A DNA stretch of 10,142 nt from an uncultured Bacillota bacterium (lineage in GTDB: Bacteria > Bacillota_I > Bacilli_A > RFN20 > CAG-631): NCBI GenBank assembly GCA_905197115.1, contig CAJJXN010000052.1:1-10142 (forward strand), written 5' to 3'. The number at the start of each line of letters is the position of its first letter. Positions within the stretch are counted from its first letter, which is position 1. Positions 1 to 6,566 of this stretch are shown here, piece by piece. Made by a program: the position numbers and the translations under genes. The notes beneath the pieces are model-generated. The model saw nothing but the letters and a program-made list of their open reading frames with translations, made no database searches and had not been told where the DNA came from.

Positions 1-1
1 G

Positions 2-40
2 CCCAGCGTGCTGGACGCTTTCGCGCCTAAGGAGAGTTGA
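2..40 (+). CDS. 3' end of an unidentified upstream gene (partial)
   Basis: A short open frame enters from the left edge and would encode the C-terminal tail PSVLDAFAPKES before a TGA at 38-40. I prefer this frame because its stop overlaps the ATG at 40 as TGATG, a usual form of translational coupling. All three forward frames are open at the edge, and another one ends at the TAA at 28-30, so the frame is not certain. I do not recognise the tail. The stretch is very GC-rich (25 of the first 37 bases), unlike everything else in the window. Confidence 0.3.
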   Translation, partial: PSVLDAFAPKES

Positions 41-54
41 TGAATTATAACGAC
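40..54 (+). repeat. Left copy of 15-bp direct repeat
   Basis: ATGAATTATAACGAC is identical to 7953-7967. It marks the left edge of the candidate inserted cassette and could be a target-site duplication, an attachment-site core, or the result of gene-start duplication. Confidence 0.55.
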
Positions 55-72
55 AAAATTAAAAAATTGTGA
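40..72 (+). pseudogene. Possible 5' remnant of queH (MNYND then stop)
   Basis: An ATG preceded by AAGGAG (29-34) opens a 10-codon frame, MNYNDKIKKL, ending at the TGA at 70-72. Its first 15 bases equal the first 15 bases of the intact queH gene at 7953, so the first five residues match QueH exactly; the match then stops. The inferred reading is that queH once followed the upstream gene here through a TGATG overlap and that the cassette at 212-7902 now separates the start from the gene. The alternative is a chance match, because MNYxD-type starts are easy to find in such A+T-rich DNA; the methyltransferase at 6563 begins with a 13-of-15 match to the same bases. Confidence 0.4.
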
Positions 73-124
73 TTGAATGTAATTTATTTAATAAAAAGTT
101 GTTATTCTTTAAAATTAAAGGTTT

Positions 125-141
125 AAATTAATTATTAATTT
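125..141. promoter_or_regulatory. 17-bp perfect A+T dyad, possible operator
   Basis: AAATTAAT, a central T, then ATTAATTT form a perfect inverted repeat. It ends 21 bases before the -35 box of the operon promoter. It could be a regulator site or UP-element-like DNA, but palindromes arise easily in DNA this rich in A and T. Confidence 0.25.
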
Positions 142-152
142 GATTATATATT

Positions 153-185
153 AAGATAGGTATTGACAAGTACCTATTTTTTTGT
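153..185 (+). terminator. Hairpin with T-run (terminator or operator)
   Basis: AAGATAGGTA (153-162) pairs with TACCTATTTT (171-180) around an 8-base loop. The core ATAGGTA/TACCTAT is perfect, a G-T wobble closes it, and T residues run on through 183. It fits an intrinsic terminator for transcription entering from the left. The same dyad spans the -35 element of the next promoter, so it could instead, or also, be a repressor operator. Confidence 0.55.
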
Positions 186-191
186 TATAAG
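163..191 (+). promoter_or_regulatory. Sigma-A-type promoter of the nine-gene operon
   Basis: TTGACA (163-168) is a perfect -35 box. A 17-base spacer separates it from TATAAG (186-191), one mismatch from the -10 consensus, and TGT just upstream provides an extended -10. Transcription should start near 198-200, giving a leader of only about 12-14 bases before the ATG at 212, with GAGGTG as Shine-Dalgarno sequence. The -35 box lies exactly in the loop of the 153-180 hairpin. This is the only clear promoter I see ahead of the operon. Confidence 0.75.
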
Positions 192-211
192 TTCTAAGAG
201 GTGAATGTGTA

Positions 212-1016
212 ATGATTATTAGGAAAGAGTGGTAGTGGAAAAACTTATATCAAATCATTATTACTCCAACATGGTTTTGAAAACCAAGTTAGTTATACGA
301 CTCGGGCAAAAAGACCTAATGAAGTGGATGGTATCGACTATTGTTTTGTTGATGAAGATTTATTTATTGATATGATTCATCAAGGCAAATTTAAAGATTA
401 TCAATATTTTCATAATTCTTATTATGGAACGCTTAATATTCCTTATGACAGCACTTATGTTTCAGCTAAAAGTGATGAATATATTCCTAGTGAAAATGAT
501 TTAGTTATATATGTAGATTCGCCAATACAAACAAGATATTTTCGAATGATAAATCGTGGAGATTCTAAATCTGACATATTTTATCGTTTACATATTGGTA
601 ATTTTGATGGGCTACAAATACAAAAACAATGCGGTATTGTTAATACTGAAAATGATAATGCATCTACATTGATAGACAAAATAAATGTTGCACTAAATGG
701 TCAATTTAAACAGAAAAACAATTTTGTCTCTAATAAAAATTCTGACCAAATTATGCAGATGCCATGGCCTCAAACATTAAAATTTTTAGCTATAGAGGAA
801 TGTGCCATAAAATCGTTTTACAAATCTGATAGATTTTTTAAGCTTGAAAAAGATTTTTATTATAATGTTATACAGAAAATATGTAAGAAATTTAATTTTG
901 GGCTTGTAAATGTTCAAGGCAATTTTGAAATTTGTCTTGATGGGGAAAATTATCCTTTAAATTTCCCAGAGAAAAAATACAAACAAATACTTGAACAAAA
1001 TAAGAATTATAAATAG
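212..1016 (+). pseudogene. Guanylate-kinase-family protein, frameshifted at its start
   Basis: This is a P-loop protein of the guanylate kinase family, whose enzymes transfer phosphate from ATP to GMP. From base 222 the frame reads GKSGSGKT, a perfect Walker A, then TTRAKRPNEVDGIDYCF, which fits the guanylate kinase signature (TTR, basic residue, E, G, Y-x-F), then a YYGT motif and an arginine-rich lid (RMINRGDSKSDIFYRL). About 80 further residues form an extension absent from ordinary GMP kinases (about 205 residues; this one is about 267). The well-placed start, GAGGTG at 198-203 and ATG at 212, reads MII and then leaves frame: one base too many, or two too few, lies before GGA at 222, and that frame stops at 233. 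The P-loop frame is closed upstream by a TGA at 213 and has no ATG, GTG or TTG until GTG 324, which would lose the P-loop. It is therefore a mutant, a sequencing error or recoded. As first gene of the operon it is probably involved in nucleotide handling. Confidence 0.75.
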
Positions 1017-1027
1017 GATAATATTTT

Positions 1028-2578
1028 ATGAAAATTTATATTAACGAAGATTATCAAGTATTTAATAGTAATTTTGAAAAAAGATTGGATTATTGTATAT
1101 CTGCAAAAGATATGGTTTTTTTAAAACCTAAGCTCGTTGCAGTTGACGATAGCAACAAAGTTATATTTAGAGTAGATGATACACAGCCTTTGTATTTATT
1201 CCCTTTAAATATATTAGATTATGTTAAGAACATTGACTCAAATAAAAGCATTGTTCTAAATATTCTTGACTTTGATAATACGATTGATTATGTTGAATAC
1301 ATAAAATGTAATAACTGTTTATCAGTTGTTGTTAATATAAATAAAGAACTTTCTAAAAACGATATTTCTAAAATTATTGCCATCAAAGAATTAAATGTTA
1401 AGTTAACATTGAATATCAAATACTATGCAAAAAATTTAATTTATTTGCTTCCGTATGCTGATTATATCAAAATATTCTTCGAAGGCAATTTTTGTAATAA
1501 AAAAATGTATAAAGAGTTGTGTGACTTTATTGTGATAGTATCTAACTATAAGAATAATAAATCATTTGTAATGGTTAAAAGCAACATAAATAAAAAGTCT
1601 GTTAAAATATATGAAAAGTTTATTAAATTTATATTGAGTAAAAATATTGATTTGTTTTTTCTTTCAAAAGAACTATTACCAATAAACTTTAAACAAAATA
1701 TTAAATTTAATAAACAAAAAAGAATCAGATATTTAGAAAACAAATATTTAAATAGGTTTAAAAGTGTAAAAAATCTTAATACTTTATATTATGATCGTTT
1801 TTGTTTGAATAATAATAATTCAAAAAAATGTTTCGTTTGCAGACTGAGCCCGTATGTAATTGCTGATAAGTTGTATCCATGCAAAGTATCAAAAATCCTC
1901 GAAAATTATTGTTTAGGGAAGTTATCTAACATAGATAAGAACAGCCAGAAATTTGTACTTGATAAGTGTGGAAAGACTTGTGATGATTGTGCTAGTATCT
2001 TCGAAAATGATTTTTTATTCAGAGTTGAACAATTTATGAATAAATGTCATTCAAAAAAAATCAGATTTTATCTTGAAATTGATGACTTTCCAATTGTTCG
2101 AGTGCTTAATTATACATATGTTAATGAAGCATTGTCATACTCAATCAATATTTCTAATAATAATAAAACATACATGTTGGAAAAGTATATTAATAATGTT
2201 GCAAAAGAATTTACTTTAAAAGAATTTGGTAAACCAGTTACATTAATTGCAAATGGTTATAAAATTATAGAATATTTTGGGATTGATGATAAATTCATTA
2301 TTAGGCAATTTATAAATAAAAACGGATACGTTGTAGAGTCTATTATTAATTTTTCAAAGCAAAATTGGATTAGTGGTGAAATATACAAATATATAGACAT
2401 GAAATTAAGTATTATATGTGTCGGAAATAACATAAAAATATATAAAAAAGAAAGTTTTGATCAAATGTACAAAGATGGATTTATAGATGATCATACATAC
2501 AAATATTTTATTAGGCTTTTAAAAACTACTATAAAAAGAATTAAAAAATATGGAATAAATAGTATGATAAAAATATAG
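1028..2578 (+). CDS. Degenerate radical SAM/SPASM-like protein fused to a DUF402-like domain
   Basis: The 516-residue protein has three parts. Residues 25-100 resemble the N-terminus of the next gene product: FPLNILDYVKNI here against YPLSVIDYANAI there, and CNNCLSV (94-100) against CKDCLAV. On that alignment the first cluster cysteine is Glu90, so CxxxCxxC has become ExxxCxxC, and no GGE-like motif follows. Residues 268-332 keep a SPASM-like cysteine set (Cys268, 271, 285, 314, 318, 321) also resembling the neighbour (CDDCASI against CSSCCSI). Residues about 400-505 resemble DUF402 (YKYIDMKL, then DGFIDDHTYKY), but acidic residues usual in that family are replaced: DxxLD is DMKLS and the DEDEL segment is KKESF. 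I infer a partner or scaffold protein that binds rather than catalyses, possibly holding an auxiliary iron-sulphur cluster. The start has AGGA at 1016-1019 and lies 11 bases after the kinase stop. Homology was judged by eye, so the domain calls are moderate. Confidence 0.6.
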   Translation: MKIYINEDYQVFNSNFEKRLDYCISAKDMVFLKPKLVAVDDSNKVIFRVDDTQPLYLFPLNILDYVKNIDSNKSIVLNILDFDNTIDYVEYIKCNNCLSVVVNINKELSKNDISKIIAIKELNVKLTLNIKYYAKNLIYLLPYADYIKIFFEGNFCNKKMYKELCDFIVIVSNYKNNKSFVMVKSNINKKSVKIYEKFIKFILSKNIDLFFLSKELLPINFKQNIKFNKQKRIRYLENKYLNRFKSVKNLNTLYYDRFCLNNNNSKKCFVCRLSPYVIADKLYPCKVSKILENYCLGKLSNIDKNSQKFVLDKCGKTCDDCASIFENDFLFRVEQFMNKCHSKKIRFYLEIDDFPIVRVLNYTYVNEALSYSINISNNNKTYMLEKYINNVAKEFTLKEFGKPVTLIANGYKIIEYFGIDDKFIIRQFINKNGYVVESIINFSKQNWISGEIYKYIDMKLSIICVGNNIKIYKKESFDQMYKDGFIDDHTYKYFIRLLKTTIKRIKKYGINSMIKI

Positions 2579-2589
2579 GAGGAATTATT

Positions 2590-3942
2590 ATGGGAATCGC
2601 TCTAGATAAAAACGGAGATATATATAAATTTAACAAACTATCAGTTGAAAAAGAGGATAGCAAAATTTTGAAATGTTCTACAAATAATTTATCTTTAAAA
2701 GATAAATTGCTCACTGCAAAAAGTTTAATAATGGTTCATAAACCATCAGGCAGAATTATGTGTGAATTGAAATTAATACACGCTCAACATTTTTATCCAT
2801 TATCTGTTATTGATTATGCTAATGCGATAAAAAATCTTTTATTAAAAAAAATAGACACATTGCCTATTATGTCTGTTGACTCGCATGATTATAATTTTTG
2901 TGATTTCCATTGTAAAGATTGCTTAGCAGTTGATACAAGGAAATGGGCACAAAAAGAACTCGGATATACATCATTTGACATAAAAACATATGAAAATGTC
3001 TTATCTGAAATCGCAAGATATTCTAAACAAAGAGGATGTGATTCTGTTCGATTTGAGATGTCTGGCGAAGGAAATCCGGATATGTATCCTTATAGAGCTA
3101 GAATTATAAAACATGCTAAAGAAAATTGTAATATGAAATGTGTATATATTTCTTCAGGCAGTAGACTTAATGAAGAAACTATTGATGCATTGGTTAAATA
3201 TGCGTATTATATTCGCATCAGCTTGCCAGGCATAACAAATGAAGCTTATGACAAATATTCAAATCAAAAGTGTAGTTCTGAGAATAAATTTACTTATGAT
3301 AAAGCAATGGAGCTAATTAAAAAATTGACTCAAAAAAGAAAAGAATACAAAAGAGAAGGAGATTTATTAATTGGTTGCAGAACATGTATGAGACCTGAAA
3401 ATGGAGGAAATTATTTAAAAGCAGCAAAACAGATCGGTGACCTTGGGGCAGATAGTTTCCAAATAGTTAAAATCTTGGTGCCAGAAGGAATGAATACAAA
3501 AGATTTTAAAATAAGCGAAGAGACAGTTAAAGAATTAACATATTTAAAAGAAAATTATAACACTCTTGGATTGCAACATGTTCAAATACCAGGGGCATTA
3601 GATTATGAATATTATGATAGAAAAATTGATGAGATCGATAAACCTAGCCAATGTTTTAGTTCACTTGTTTCTCCAATATTATATGGGTCAAATTTGGTAA
3701 TATGTACACATTGGGAAAAAATTAAAGATATTGAAAATTCTCACTATGCTAGACTTACTGGGACAGAAAATGAATTGGAAGATATTATGTTGAATGAGCA
3801 TGCATGTTCTTTAAGAAAAAAAGTTCCAGAGAGATGTTCTTCATGTTGTTCAATATACGACAATTTAATGATGGAAATGATTAAATCGCAGTTAATAATG
3901 TCTGAAGATATTGAAAATATTGAATTTATGTTAACTTACTAG
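2590..3942 (+). CDS. Radical SAM/SPASM-type enzyme
   Basis: The 450-residue protein carries Cys104-x3-Cys108-x2-Cys111, the radical SAM motif that holds the [4Fe-4S] cluster used to cleave S-adenosylmethionine. SGEGNP at 158-163 sits where the GGE motif that contacts SAM is expected. The C-terminal part has Cys355, Cys372, Cys406, Cys416, Cys419 and Cys420, a SPASM/twitch-like set that probably binds auxiliary cluster(s). About 90 residues precede the cluster motif, longer than usual, and this region is shared with the upstream gene. The substrate is unknown. SPASM enzymes often act on peptides, but I see no precursor peptide gene nearby. The start is well supported: AGGAGG at 2577-2582, overlapping the stop of the previous gene, is the strongest ribosome binding site of the cassette, so this may be its best-translated protein. 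Confidence 0.8.
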   Translation: MGIALDKNGDIYKFNKLSVEKEDSKILKCSTNNLSLKDKLLTAKSLIMVHKPSGRIMCELKLIHAQHFYPLSVIDYANAIKNLLLKKIDTLPIMSVDSHDYNFCDFHCKDCLAVDTRKWAQKELGYTSFDIKTYENVLSEIARYSKQRGCDSVRFEMSGEGNPDMYPYRARIIKHAKENCNMKCVYISSGSRLNEETIDALVKYAYYIRISLPGITNEAYDKYSNQKCSSENKFTYDKAMELIKKLTQKRKEYKREGDLLIGCRTCMRPENGGNYLKAAKQIGDLGADSFQIVKILVPEGMNTKDFKISEETVKELTYLKENYNTLGLQHVQIPGALDYEYYDRKIDEIDKPSQCFSSLVSPILYGSNLVICTHWEKIKDIENSHYARLTGTENELEDIMLNEHACSLRKKVPERCSSCCSIYDNLMMEMIKSQLIMSEDIENIEFMLTY

Positions 3943-3952
3943 GAGAAATTAA

Positions 3953-4774
3953 ATGGCAAGATTTAATATAATCTTAACCGAAATTTGTAATGCATATTGT
4001 AGTCATTGTTATATGAATGCAAATAGTTTAGGCATGCGTAGTACCATGAAAAATGAAGATATAAAATCAATTATTAATAATATGCCTAATAATACGGAAA
4101 AAGTTGTTTTAACTGGCGGTGAAGTTTTTTTAAAAGAGGATCTTCTATTTTTTGCTCTAAAAGAAATTAGGAAAAGATTTGCAGACACTGAAATAGAAAT
4201 AGAATCCAATGGAAAGAGTTTTTATGAAAATAAAGATAAAACAATTAAAACACTTAAAAGACTTATGGAATACAAAGTTGATTCTATTAGATTCTCTTTG
4301 GATGTTTTTCATCAAATGGGAGGCATTGATTTATGCAAAGTTAAATCAATAAAAGACACGGCTAAAGGACTTGATATTAAAATAAAATTTTTGGAGCAAG
4401 ATTCGGCAGTCCCATTTGGTAGAGCAAAAATGTTAGAAGAAAGATATCATCGTAAAAGTATGTGTATGAATAATGTTGAAACTTTAAAAAATCCTTATGT
4501 TTTTGTAGATGTTAAAGGAAACTGTTATTTCTGTACTTGGAAAATATCTGAAAGCTTTGGAAATTTAATAGAAGAAAATTTTGAAAAATTATATGAGAAG
4601 TTAACAGATTTACAAAAAAATATTTTGATTGGGAATATTGATAAAGTAATTAAAATTTACAGTGAAGGAAATACAAAAAAAATAAATGATTTAGAAAAGA
4701 TTGCTAGAGAAAAGGGGCAATGTTTAGCGTGCGAATTAATGTTCAAAGAGGGGAAAAATAAAAATGGTTCTTAA
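3953..4774 (+). CDS. Second radical SAM protein, short, with twitch-like C-terminus
   Basis: The 273-residue protein begins almost directly with its cluster motif, Cys12-x3-Cys16-x2-Cys19 in CNAYCSHCY. TGGE follows at 54-57, and SLDVFHQ at 115-121 lies on a later barrel strand. The C-terminal part has Cys171, Cys191, Cys194, Cys257 and Cys260. VDVKGNCYFC followed by GNLIEENFEKLYEKL resembles the SPASM/twitch layout, in which one or two further clusters are bound. It is clearly a radical SAM enzyme, distinct from the gene before it, which lies 10 bases upstream; AGGAG at 3941-3945 supports this start. The substrate cannot be read from the sequence. It lacks viperin-like motifs beyond the general radical SAM fold. 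Two dissimilar radical SAM enzymes in tandem suggest two successive radical steps or a mutually dependent pair. Confidence 0.85.
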   Translation: MARFNIILTEICNAYCSHCYMNANSLGMRSTMKNEDIKSIINNMPNNTEKVVLTGGEVFLKEDLLFFALKEIRKRFADTEIEIESNGKSFYENKDKTIKTLKRLMEYKVDSIRFSLDVFHQMGGIDLCKVKSIKDTAKGLDIKIKFLEQDSAVPFGRAKMLEERYHRKSMCMNNVETLKNPYVFVDVKGNCYFCTWKISESFGNLIEENFEKLYEKLTDLQKNILIGNIDKVIKIYSEGNTKKINDLEKIAREKGQCLACELMFKEGKNKNGS

Positions 4775-5339
4775 AGAAAAATTTTTTCATGGAGTTGAAG
4801 ATCTGGAATGCTTAAAAAATATACTTCAAAATGGTCTATTATCTAGAAAACTATTGCAGGAAAATAACAATGATTCATTTACATCTAAGCAAGATTTTTT
4901 ATATTCAAATAGCATAAATGGTATTACTAATATAAGCGTATCAAAATATAAAAGTTTGTCGTATTATGTTTTTGGCATTACAACTATTATGCTGATAATT
5001 GATTCAAATGTTAATGTGACAAACAAAAATGAATTTTTTGAAGGAGAATGTCATATTAAAGATTTTATTCCTGTTAAATCAATACTAGGTATAGGGGGAT
5101 TCAATAAAAATTTCAACATTTCTAAATTTAAAGCTGCCCAGTTATTATCAAATGATAGAGAAAAATTTATAAATTTTAAAAACTACGTAAAAAAATATTA
5201 TGATGCCATTCAATTCATAATGAGTAATAAACTTACTTTCAAAGTATATGATTGCAATTCAGGTAATGTTATAACTTTTTCTAAAATAATTAAATGTTAT
5301 GAAATGCTTTTAAAGTTGGGAGATCAGGTTTATGCGTAA
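4764..5339 (+). CDS. Unknown protein, possible ADP-ribosyltransferase fold (DarT-like)
   Basis: I do not firmly recognise this 191-residue protein. The opening FFHGVEDLECLKNILQNGLL (7-26) has the look of the first strand and helix of ADP-ribosyltransferase-fold proteins such as DarT, where an early His helps bind NAD and a phrase like ILxxGLL follows. NISVSK (56-61) could be the central serine-bearing strand. EGECHIKDFIPVKSILGI (93-110) resembles the segment with the catalytic glutamate followed by a proline and an I-x-x-I pattern. If so, His9 and Glu95 are the candidate key residues. The family assignment is inference from pattern only. The ATG overlaps the previous gene by 11 bases and has GAGGGG at 4748-4753, so the two are likely translated together. 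There is no signal peptide and no convincing membrane segment; GITTIMLII (71-79) is short and probably a core strand. Confidence 0.4.
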   Translation: MVLKEKFFHGVEDLECLKNILQNGLLSRKLLQENNNDSFTSKQDFLYSNSINGITNISVSKYKSLSYYVFGITTIMLIIDSNVNVTNKNEFFEGECHIKDFIPVKSILGIGGFNKNFNISKFKAAQLLSNDREKFINFKNYVKKYYDAIQFIMSNKLTFKVYDCNSGNVITFSKIIKCYEMLLKLGDQVYA

Positions 5340-6009
5340 TATTAAAATTTGTTTTTGTGGATTGCAACATTGTGGTGCCAATTTGGCATTAAATGAGGTC
5401 TATAAGCATGCAAGAAGTAAGAAACTAGATATTGTTATTCTAGAAGATTTTTCAGATATAAGAAAACTTTTACAAAATAATAAAATAAAATATGAAAAAC
5501 TTAGGCTTTTAATGTATCTATATAGAGATTGTATCATCAATTCATTATTAGTGAATGATAAGATATTCCTTAATACATTTTTATTCGAGGAAAAATATTT
5601 AAATAATGCTATTGAAGAGTATATAGCAAAAACAAACGATGTAGTTTTTTATCTTGAAACAATGATTTGCAAGTATGAAAGAAAAGTTTTTTATTATTAC
5701 CCTAAAGAATTAAAGCGGTTATATCATAACAACAATTTGTTAATAAAAAAATATTCCATAAAGCAAAATGCGATTATCGTAAAATCAACAATAGATATTA
5801 GTGAAAAAGTAAAATTTATTATTTCAAAGTTTGACATGATTTTTACTGAATGTTATAATTACCTAGAACCAAACTTGATTAACAATATTTTAAAAATTCA
5901 AAAATGTTTATTGAATGAAAAAAATAAGATTAAGAAAAAATTATCAAGGCAAGATTGTGTTATATTTGATAAATATTATGAAAATTTTTTAAAAATAAAT
6001 ATGGAGTGA
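5332..6009 (+). CDS. P-loop kinase-like protein with degenerate Walker A
   Basis: The 225-residue protein starts with a hydrophobic strand and a glycine loop, IKICFCGLQHCGANLAL, placed exactly where deoxynucleoside or thymidylate kinases have GxxxxGK[S/T]. Here the Lys is Ala16 and the Ser/Thr is Asn17, so normal phosphate binding looks lost. The next strand IVILEDF (34-40), the segment NDKIFLNTFLFEEKYL (75-90), strand VVFYLET (104-110) and the late NAIIV (146-150) followed by a helix match the general order of a nucleotide-kinase fold. The reading is a catalytically dead or rewired kinase homologue that may bind a nucleotide or a partner. It overlaps the previous gene by 8 bases. The tail (residues about 185-225) is Lys-rich and helical. 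The assignment rests on motif order, not on a strong signature, so it could be another P-loop-like family. Confidence 0.45.
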   Translation: MRNIKICFCGLQHCGANLALNEVYKHARSKKLDIVILEDFSDIRKLLQNNKIKYEKLRLLMYLYRDCIINSLLVNDKIFLNTFLFEEKYLNNAIEEYIAKTNDVVFYLETMICKYERKVFYYYPKELKRLYHNNNLLIKKYSIKQNAIIVKSTIDISEKVKFIISKFDMIFTECYNYLEPNLINNILKIQKCLLNEKNKIKKKLSRQDCVIFDKYYENFLKINME

Positions 6010-6011
6010 AT

Positions 6012-6566
6012 ATGAGATTAAAAACAATAGAAAAGAGGACTAAGTTTACAACTAATACATATATGAAAGAAGCTGAGAATTATACAGCTCTAGTGATTAA
6101 TGATAATGATGATTATTATATTACGATAAAAAAATATAACAAAGTTTCGTCACCTTTTGTATTAGTGAATAAAGATAACGAAAAGATCAATTATATTGAA
6201 AATGGATCTTATGTAGTTGAATTTACTCCTAAGAAAGATTTTTACAATATAAGGTTTTATGTTACAAAAGACTATGAGTTGCTTGATTTTTATGTTGATA
6301 TTTCTTTAAGAAATGGAGAGAAATATAAGATTCCATATTATGTTGATTTGTATTTAGATATTATAAATTATCCTAAAGAAAAAAGAGTTGCTTTTATAGA
6401 TGAAGATGAACTTTTGGAGGCTTTGCAACAAAAAAAGATATCCCAAAAAGATTATAATTTCGCTTATAAAGTGGGAAATAGAGTTTTAGAAGAAATACGC
6501 TTAGGTAAAAACCAATTTATAAATATGGATGTTATATCATTGATTAAAAAAAATATATTATTATGA
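6012..6566 (+). CDS. DUF402 (FomD-like) nucleotide hydrolase candidate
   Basis: The 184-residue protein has the DUF402 hallmark region: YVDISLRNGEKYKIPYYVDL (94-113), continuing as YLDIINYP, then DEDELLEALQQKKIS (130-144) and a closing helix KDYNFAYKVGNRVLEEI. DUF402 proteins studied so far hydrolyse phosphoanhydride bonds in nucleotide compounds: FomD cleaves a cytidylyl-phosphonate, and relatives act on nucleoside di- and triphosphates with divalent metal. The DLxLD and DEDE acids expected to bind metal are present, so this copy looks active, unlike the DUF402-like tail of the protein at 1028-2578. I chose the ATG at 6012 because GGAG at 6003-6006 is 5 bases upstream; the in-frame GTG at 6006 overlaps that site. 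It starts two bases after the previous stop and overlaps the next gene as ATGA. The substrate here is unknown. Confidence 0.8.
   Translation: MRLKTIEKRTKFTTNTYMKEAENYTALVINDNDDYYITIKKYNKVSSPFVLVNKDNEKINYIENGSYVVEFTPKKDFYNIRFYVTKDYELLDFYVDISLRNGEKYKIPYYVDLYLDIINYPKEKRVAFIDEDELLEALQQKKISQKDYNFAYKVGNRVLEEIRLGKNQFINMDVISLIKKNILL

Noticed and set aside
324..1016. Guanylate-kinase-like gene starting at GTG 324
   Set aside because: This start has no good ribosome binding site and falls inside the guanylate kinase signature, losing the P-loop that is perfectly readable just upstream. A frameshifted gene from 212 explains the data better.
1546..1743. Reverse-strand open frames, here and at 4009-4209, 7495-7716, 8967-9161 and 9276-9554
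   Set aside because: All lie inside well-supported forward genes, show no family motifs, and read as low-complexity Ser/Phe/Leu-rich translations of the opposite strand.
3953..4774. Prokaryotic viperin, suggested by radical SAM next to a nucleotide kinase
   Set aside because: Beyond CxxxCxxC and GGE, the protein lacks viperin-like motifs that I can recognise and has SPASM/twitch-type cysteines at its C-terminus, so the resemblance is only in gene context.
6006..6011. GTG at 6006 as start of the DUF402 gene
   Set aside because: The GTG overlaps the GGAG that would serve as ribosome binding site. ATG 6012 has proper spacing and costs only two residues.
6012..6566. Phosphonate (fosfomycin-like) biosynthesis suggested by the FomD-like protein
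   Set aside because: No PEP mutase, phosphonopyruvate decarboxylase or cytidylyltransferase is present, and DUF402 proteins are widespread outside phosphonate pathways.
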